In this document: in pieces, positions 8,699 to 20,000 of the stretch
Position numbering within the stretch: the first letter of the stretch is position 1
How the letters are laid out: the number at the start of each line of letters is the position of its first letter
Source: Paulinella micropora
Taxonomy: Eukaryota; Cercozoa; Imbricatea; Euglyphida; Paulinellidae
Assembly (NCBI GenBank): GCA_019918135.1
Contig: WBZZ01004102.1
Span: 1 to 20,000 of the forward strand
Direction of reading: 5' to 3'
DNA: 20,000 nucleotides
Made by a program: the position numbers and the translations under genes
Notes under the pieces: generated by a model
What the model saw: the letters and a program-made list of their open reading frames with translations, nothing else
What the model was told of the DNA's origin: nothing
The model's database searches: none

Positions 8699-10180
8699 TT
8701 AACAATAGTGCCCACACGCACCCGTGAGAGTAAGACCTACATACGTACCGACCCTCGCCAGACGTATGGAAGAACTCCTTGGGGCAACCAAACCGTTCAT
8801 TTTGTTGATGAAATGTACGGCCTTAGTCGCGACAGACCTACGCACCTCATGCAACACTATTGGCCGCCTCGTAACATGCCCCATGAGATGGATCCGGCTA
8901 CGTATAGCGACATCACGTTGGGAATGTCTCTTCTTTCCCAAGGCGAGGAATCCAAAGGAGTTGTCAACATGGAAGCCCTTTGCCTACTCAGGGTCACGGA
9001 ACGCACAAAGGCACGTCTTCTTCACGATCAGCCCCCGCAAAGACTTAAGAAGGAGGACGTGGAGAAGATTCTGAACCAACCGAAAGGCGCACCCACGATG
9101 AAGAAATTCTTGGAAACTAACTTGAATGCCACCATCCTTCACTTGGGCCCAGCACATGGACGAAGCACGGGACAACTTGTGTGTACGGCTCTCGTCGGCC
9201 GCCAAGTGGAGCCAACCGGGGACGTGGACTACTTCCGCACCGGCATGGCATATCAACACAGACTCCGTCCCTGGGGATACAAAGTGTCGTCTTACCTAGG
9301 ACTCCTTGTCGGTGCCTCCCCAAGAACAGCAACCCGAGACACCATCATGGACGCGCTTTCCGAGGGCGAGTTACTTTTCCCGTGGAGCTGCATGGAAACT
9401 CCGATCACCGGCCAATACACCATGGCCCCGGCATTTGGCACCTCAGAGTACCAACGCGACTCGTTCAGGCTACCAACACGAGAACGCTGCTTCGCACTTC
9501 AGCACTACTTCCACCGATTCCCTTGCATCGATCCCATCTGGCTAAAGACCACCGCGACGGACTCCTATTACGACATCCAAGGTAGGCCAGTACGCGAGCG
9601 CAGCTACCTGTGCACAGTCGACCTCCCTCGGAACTATTTCAACCAGAGCTCCCTGGCCATTTACTACATGAACAGGGGCGACGGAAAGTTCTTCGACAAC
9701 ATCCTCACAGACAACTGGAGTGGATTAACGCGAGGAATAGAAATTACCAGAGGCATATTCACGCTAGGAAGCCATCGGAGGAACGCCCGCCGACACCTCG
9801 CTAACTACCTTCGAACGTGTCCGAACTGGATCGACCCACAGCAACCTGACTCGGCCATCCAATGGCCTACTACATTCTATTGGGCCCGATACGAAAACGT
9901 GGAATGGATAATAGCTCAAACCGCTATCTATCTCATCGCCAGTCAGACCGGCAACCGCTACAGCCACAAAATCCACGTAGTTCACCATCCTACGGGCACT
10001 TACCCTTGCAAATACGGCATCGCCAACCCGTTTTCGCAAGAAAAGCGTTTGAAAGGTTACCCTGTTGGCGTTCCATGCGTTCGCAAAGAAACCAACTTCC
10101 CGAATCCCCACATCCGGAGATGGGAGGCGGGAAACGCACTCGCGGCACAGCCTGTGGATAGACACACTCCGGGACGCTGA
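8583..10180 (+). pseudogene. unrecognised 530-residue globular protein segment of the Ty3-like element
   Basis: From the serine tract to TGA (10178-10180) the frame is uninterrupted and clearly protein-like. Examples are MYGLSRDRPTHLMQHYWPPR, VNMEALCLLRVTERTKARLL, LRPWGYKVSSYLGLLVGASP, CFALQHYFHRFPCIDPIWL, SYLCTVDLPRNYFNQSSLAI, TFYWARYENVEWIIAQTAIY and YGIANPFSQEKRLKGYPVG. It is rich in Tyr, Trp, Arg, His and Pro, with no signal peptide or membrane helix. I recognise no domain; it is not an obvious capsid, protease, RNase H, integrase or methyltransferase. It could be a captured host gene, an unusual Gag, or an unknown accessory protein. The open frame extends back to 8372, but the part before about 8580 is out-of-frame shadow of the preceding segment, so the real start is undefined. 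Confidence 0.55.
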
Positions 10181-11113
10181 CTCAACTTGAAGTCAACCGA
10201 GACTGCCGAGCGCCTACGTCTATTCTACTGCGAAATGAAGATGTTTACGTCAGACATTGACGCAGAGTCACCCTCCTGAATCTGCCTCTCCCAGTCCACA
10301 CTTTGAGCCCACGGGAAACACGCGGACACTACCGCATCGGCTTCCCCCAAGGTATGTACATCGACCCGGGATTCGACGTGATGCTGAAGCCACAAGGACG
10401 GCCCGGAACACCAGGATCCAGCACGCAGCCGATTGACGTGGAGTCCGGACGCAAGCGAACACGCAGCATTCGCTCCAGCTTCCAGCTCCGGTGCCAGCTC
10501 TAGCAGTTCGAGCTCCAGTAGTTCGAGCTCTAGCTAGGGCCTTGCACCCGCCAGCACTCCGGGCCCCGCTCCCGCTTCACGACCTTTCATGTACGCTGCT
10601 CCAAGCTCTTCTTTTGCCCCTACGACGCCCCGAGTGGCAAGGACAGCCTGTAACACCGGACAGCCGGCTCCGCACCGTAGACAAGACGACGACGACGACG
10701 AGACAAAACCGGACTCGCCCAGCCCGGCAGGTAGCCAACCACCTACGGCCACATCTTCGTCATCATCGTCTTCCTCAACTGCGGCGACATCGCCGTCATC
10801 CCACGCCACGCATCTACGTTCCAGACCAAGACAACAAGCGGAAGGGTTCGACATGAAGTACGCCCCTCTCGAACCAGCCCCTCAGCCTATCTACCCAGGT
10901 ATGTTCCGTCTTGCTGCCATCAATCCCGATCTACGAACGGACATGCGTCTTAAGATTTTGAAGCAGCTCAATCCTTTCGGAACTCAACTACTTCAGCAAC
11001 TGCAGCCTCATCATCCCGTACTCTTTGGATCGCGCTTTCTTCAACGCATCAGGAGCTATCAACGGTGTGGCAAGCGTCAAAGACAAAGAGGGCGTTTGGC
11101 GGAAGCTCGCTGA
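10181..11113 (+). pseudogene. linker segments with poly-Ser and Asp tracts, Ty3-like element
   Basis: At 10303-10460 one frame reads HYRIGFPQGMYIDPGFDVML and DVESGRKRTR. The frame starting about 10440 then reads HAAFAPASSSGAS, a serine tract (10475-10534), an in-frame TAG (10535-10537), and continues through PGPAPASRPFMYAAPSSSF, a DDDDDE run, another serine tract (10754-10780), then MFRLAAINPDLRTDMRLKIL and LLQQLQPHHPV (to about 11020). The final helical part looks like true protein; beyond about 11020 the frame at 11025 continues it. The serine tracts are probably disordered linkers. No domain is recognised. Confidence 0.45.
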
Positions 11114-11669
11114 ACTAGTCATCAAGGGGAAACATAGTGTGCATCCTATTTGGTATTCAATAGATACCGTACGATCACTCGACAGCAACCAGTTCGCCTA
11201 CAATGTTCCTGACTGCATTTTCGCATGGCAAGCGCTTCACCCCAATAAGACACATCAAGTGTGGTGCAAGTGTGGCTACGGCGATTACCTTCACATCGAC
11301 ACTATTGGCGCTACCGGAGCACGCAAACCTAAGCCGAACCCAGTTCGACCAGCTTTCAACAGTAGTCTTGGTGGCCACCCCCGCTACAAGAAAAACCGCA
11401 AACACGTGCAACGCGCCAAGCGGGCCCTAAACCCGCCGGCCACCGAGGGCAAACACAAACCCAACCGGGTATATCGGACTAACCAACAAGGCTACTCCGC
11501 CAACTATGGTCAGACAGCCTTTCGGCCAGTCCACAACCCGCATTGCAAGCCGCCTCCTCGCCCAAAGCATCGTTTTGCAGTTCCAACGCAGCGCCGCCAC
11601 TTCTACATGTTCGCTCGACCTGGTACCGGCCAACCACAGCGATTGAATACCAAACAGGGTCGGGCGTGA
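11025..11669 (+). pseudogene. basic C-terminal segment upstream of RT
   Basis: A 214-codon frame reading FFNASGAINGVASVKDKEGV, WRKLAELVIKGKHSVHPIWY, NVPDCIFAWQALHPNKTHQ and WCKCGYGDYLHIDTIGATG, followed by about 100 residues rich in Lys, Arg, His, Pro and Asn up to TGA (11667-11669). The strongly basic tail would suit nucleic-acid binding by a Gag or nucleocapsid-like protein. There is no CCHC knuckle (only a CKC pair). It lies 60 bp before the RT frame and in another frame. Confidence 0.5.
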
Positions 11670-11729
11670 CCATCAAGTCTGGAGCCCTCTCCAGACACCG
11701 CCCTATTCTTACCGTCTGATCCTTCCACC

Positions 11730-12884
11730 ATGGCCCTTCCCCACCGGGAAGTCACAGTTCTCGCTGTGCCAGATTCTCCATTCTTCGATCCCGCCATGGC
11801 AGAATTCGCTGTAACATGCCCGGACCCGCGCATGCTTTACTGTACGGCAACTACGGTCAGTGGAACACAGCCCACCCCGTGGCTTCTCATCTCTGAGAGG
11901 CTTTTCCGCGACTTTTTAGACAAACAGGCCGCTAAGCTTTCCGCGCCGCCTGCGCCCAAATACGCACCTGAAGTCGTCAACTCCGACCTCACTGCAGAAC
12001 AACAACGACTTCTATGGGCCCTCCTCGGAGAATTCGACGATGTCTTCCAAGGCAAAGCAGGTGTCTTCAAACACACTGTTGTGTCGCTCATCCTCAAACC
12101 GGGAGCTAAACCAATTGCGGTGCAATGCCCACATTGGACTCCGGCGGTATACCAATACCTCAAAGGTTGGGCGATGGACGTTCTTACAGCTGGGCTCTGG
12201 TCCATGGCTACTGCAAATTGTGCCTGGGCTAGTCAAGCCTGCCCTGTGGGAAAGTTTGAAGACTTATCAAAGGAGGTCATCCGCGACATACGCAACGTCT
12301 ACGACTACCGCGGTGCCAACGATAACCTCCACCTGCCTGTGCCAGGTTTACCCAACCCGGATCAATACCACGAACGCTTCGCGGGCTGGCACTATCTCAG
12401 TTCTATCGACATGGTCGACGGCTTTACGCATCTGAGACTCAATCCAGATGACAGCAGCCGCGATATTCTCGCTGTTTGGACACCCTTAGGACTCCTAGTG
12501 CCAAATTTTATGCCTCAAGGTGTTCACCGCGCCCCGGGAGACTTTCAACGCGCTATGGATAAGTCCTTCAACCACCTGGACTTTTGGAATAAATCTGCTT
12601 CGGCCTACCTCGACGACGTCACAGACGGCTCCAACGACTTCGACACCCATCTTCGCGAGCTCCGATGCATCTTTCAAGCTATGCGAGACTCCGGCCTCCA
12701 CGGTTCGGCCCGGAAACTACGCTTAGGCTATCGCGAGCTCAACATTTTGGGCAAACGCTGCAGCAAGAAAGGTATCGCCGCAGATTCTTCCAAGGTCGAC
12801 GCCATTCTCAAGCTGGCCGACCCATCCAACGTTTCTGAAGTCCGATCAGTCTTAGGTATGACCAACTTCATCCAAGTCCAATGA
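11730..12884 (+). pseudogene. Ty3/gypsy-type reverse transcriptase domain
   Basis: Copies element RNA into cDNA. Residues 85-130 carry the usual pre-RT segment (LLGEFDDVF, then KHTVVSLILKPGAKPIAV). Motifs then follow in order: NCAWASQACPVGK (163-175), VYDYRGAND (190-198), YLSSIDMVDGF with catalytic D227 (motif A), LVPNFMPQGVHRAPGDFQRAM (motif B, normally MPFGL-NAP), AYLDDV with D295 and D296 (motif C), and LGKRCSKKGIAADSSKVDAI to VRSVLGMTNFI (thumb/connection). Length and order fit the Ty3/gypsy RT. All three catalytic aspartates remain, so the domain itself may be intact. The frame stops at 12882-12884, and the expected continuation NIPDYSRLVAPLTNVLKS occurs immediately after in another frame, showing one indel. 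Confidence 0.9.
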
Positions 12885-12885
12885 A

Positions 12886-13030
12886 TATCCCTGACTATTC
12901 CCGATTAGTGGCACCTCTGACCAATGTTCTCAAGTCCATTCACGCTCGGCCCTCCGGTGCACCCAGATGAGCGGAAATGCATGAGGAAGCTCCGCCGTGA
13001 CGCGATCCGGAATACAGACTTTCTAACAAA
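12886..13030 (+). pseudogene. RT-RNase H connection remnant, truncated
   Basis: Directly after the RT frame, a shifted frame reads NIPDYSRLVAPLTNVLKS, the standard Ty3/gypsy sequence that follows the RT thumb and leads into RNase H. After another shift, the frame GPPVHPDERKCMRKLRRDAI may correspond to the next segment. No RNase H catalytic motif follows; the homology ends at about 13030, where the minisatellite begins. Confidence 0.6.
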
Positions 13031-13039
13031 TAGGGGGTC

Positions 13040-13170
13040 ATCACAAACCACCTGCGGACCACCTGCGGACCACCTGCGGATCAGCTCCGGTACATGTACC
13101 GGACCACCTCCGGTACATGTACCGGACCACCTCCGGACCACCTCCGGTACATGTACCGTACATGTACAGG
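13040..13170. repeat. palindromic minisatellite (11-bp and 12-bp modules)
   Basis: Built from an 11-bp module of the GGACCACCTSC type and a 12-bp self-complementary module GGTACATGTACC. The latter gives 16-bp perfect palindromes CCGGTACATGTACCGG at 13087-13102 and 13110-13125, and a third, altered copy from 13144. It marks the right end of the Ty3-like remnant. Confidence 0.85.
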
Positions 13171-13194
13171 TCATCAGGATCAAGCAGTGGGCAC

Positions 13195-13229
13195 TGTACC
13201 CTACATGTGTACGGTACATGTAGGGTACA
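13195..13229. repeat. 14-bp perfect stem with 7-nt loop
   Basis: TGTACCCTACATGT (13195-13208) and its exact complement ACATGTAGGGTACA (13216-13229) flank GTACGGT. It shares the TACATGTA core with the adjoining minisatellite and could extrude as a cruciform or act as an RNA hairpin. Confidence 0.8.
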
Positions 13230-13441
13230 TGCACCTGTGATCTCAGTCCTTTCGATCGTTTTTTTAAAAATAACTTTAATTGAAATATGTACTCAGGTCC
13301 ATTAATATCAAGCTGTCTTAGCGATCTATCAGTGTCAATGACCTCACCAAGACCCAGGCCCCGGCTCGGGACCCCTCAGTGGACCCACAGATTAGTGATC
13401 AGCGAAAGCAGAGGGACATAAATACTCAATTTCAATCTGAT
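13230..13441. other. spacer downstream of the minus-strand gene
   Basis: No coding signal. On the minus strand an ATTAAA hexamer lies at 13275-13280, about 165 bp after the stop codon of the intron-rich gene, followed by a T-rich run. It is a possible variant polyadenylation signal; no AATAAA is present. The sequence is otherwise unremarkable. Confidence 0.3.
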
Positions 13442-19913
<6,472 letters not shown>

Positions 19914-20000
19914 CTGTATGTATATATGTATATATGTATGTATGTATGCATGTATGCATGCATGTATGTATGCCGGCATGTATGCATCGAGTCCATATAC
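19914..20000 (-). repeat. partial intron, (ATGT)-type microsatellite
   Basis: The sequence upstream of exon 19913-19741 is ATGT/ATGC repeats ending in acceptor CATACAG. ATCGAGTCCAT at 19986-19996 is the exact complement of ATGGACTCGAT at 19891-19901 inside the exon. Confidence 0.6.

Larger units (their letters stand above)
5825..13030 (+). mobile_element. Ty3/gypsy-like retroelement, degenerate, truncated after RT
   Basis: All recognisable coding pieces from about 5825 to 13030 lie on the plus strand and end in a Ty3/gypsy-type reverse transcriptase (11730-12884). Upstream pieces are unusual: proline/alanine-rich segments, then two long globular segments (7152-8582 and about 8583-10180), then a basic C-terminal piece (11025-11669). 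Poly-serine tracts recur at about 6899-6966, 7427-7482, 8510-8580, 8606-8698, 10475-10534 and 10754-10780. Neighbouring pieces are in different frames, so the copy carries many frameshifts. There is no visible RNase H, integrase or chromodomain; the element breaks off at about 13030. I could not identify LTRs or a DTG/DSG protease. The RT is certain; calling all upstream pieces the same element is inference from strand, continuity and shared poly-Ser style. Confidence 0.6.

Noticed and set aside
13042..13130. CRISPR-like regular repeats
   Set aside because: The units are 11-12 bp, contiguous and without unique spacers, in a eukaryotic context: a minisatellite, not CRISPR.

Overview
This is a stretch of eukaryotic nuclear DNA: it has a many-exon gene with GT-AG introns, large simple-sequence arrays, and two decayed LTR-retrotransposon bodies of different superfamilies. 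It has no bacterial-type gene packing. Protist-like features are the short, microsatellite-filled introns, the poly-serine tracts and the mix of copia-like and Ty3-like elements. The sequence alone does not fix the lineage, and an invertebrate or alga is not excluded.

Layout. (1) About 1-5000, minus strand: a decayed Ty1/copia-like element running gag, CCHC knuckle, a very long charged and proline-rich spacer with its own Cys/His motif, a DSG protease, then integrase, which runs off the left edge of the window. Its gag is split by a 604-bp piggyBac-type MITE (3943-4546) with TTAA-like target duplication. (2) 5062-5824: no convincing gene. (3) About 5825-13030, plus strand: a frame-shifted Ty3/gypsy-like element. 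Its long, unfamiliar upstream proteins are punctuated by poly-serine tracts and are followed by a recognisable reverse transcriptase (11730-12884). It breaks off shortly after the RT, just before a palindromic minisatellite (13040-13170). (4) 13230-13441: spacer. (5) 13442-19913, minus strand: one intron-rich gene. Fourteen exons can be chained with matching splice phases at every junction, giving about 995 codons. The 5' end lies outside the window.

The main discovery is that last gene. Its first half looks like a DDE-type transposase-related protein, and its second half adds coiled, repeat-rich and SH3/chromo-like segments. Nearly every intron consists mostly of microsatellite. One intron is largely a 13-bp palindromic satellite. 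Another carries a 149-bp duplication that copied a splice acceptor and created a potential 21-nt in-frame microexon.

The two retroelements are broken by several stops and frameshifts and are unlikely to be active. The minus-strand gene keeps an open frame over all 14 exons, so it is the best candidate for a working gene here, either a recent transposon copy or a domesticated one.
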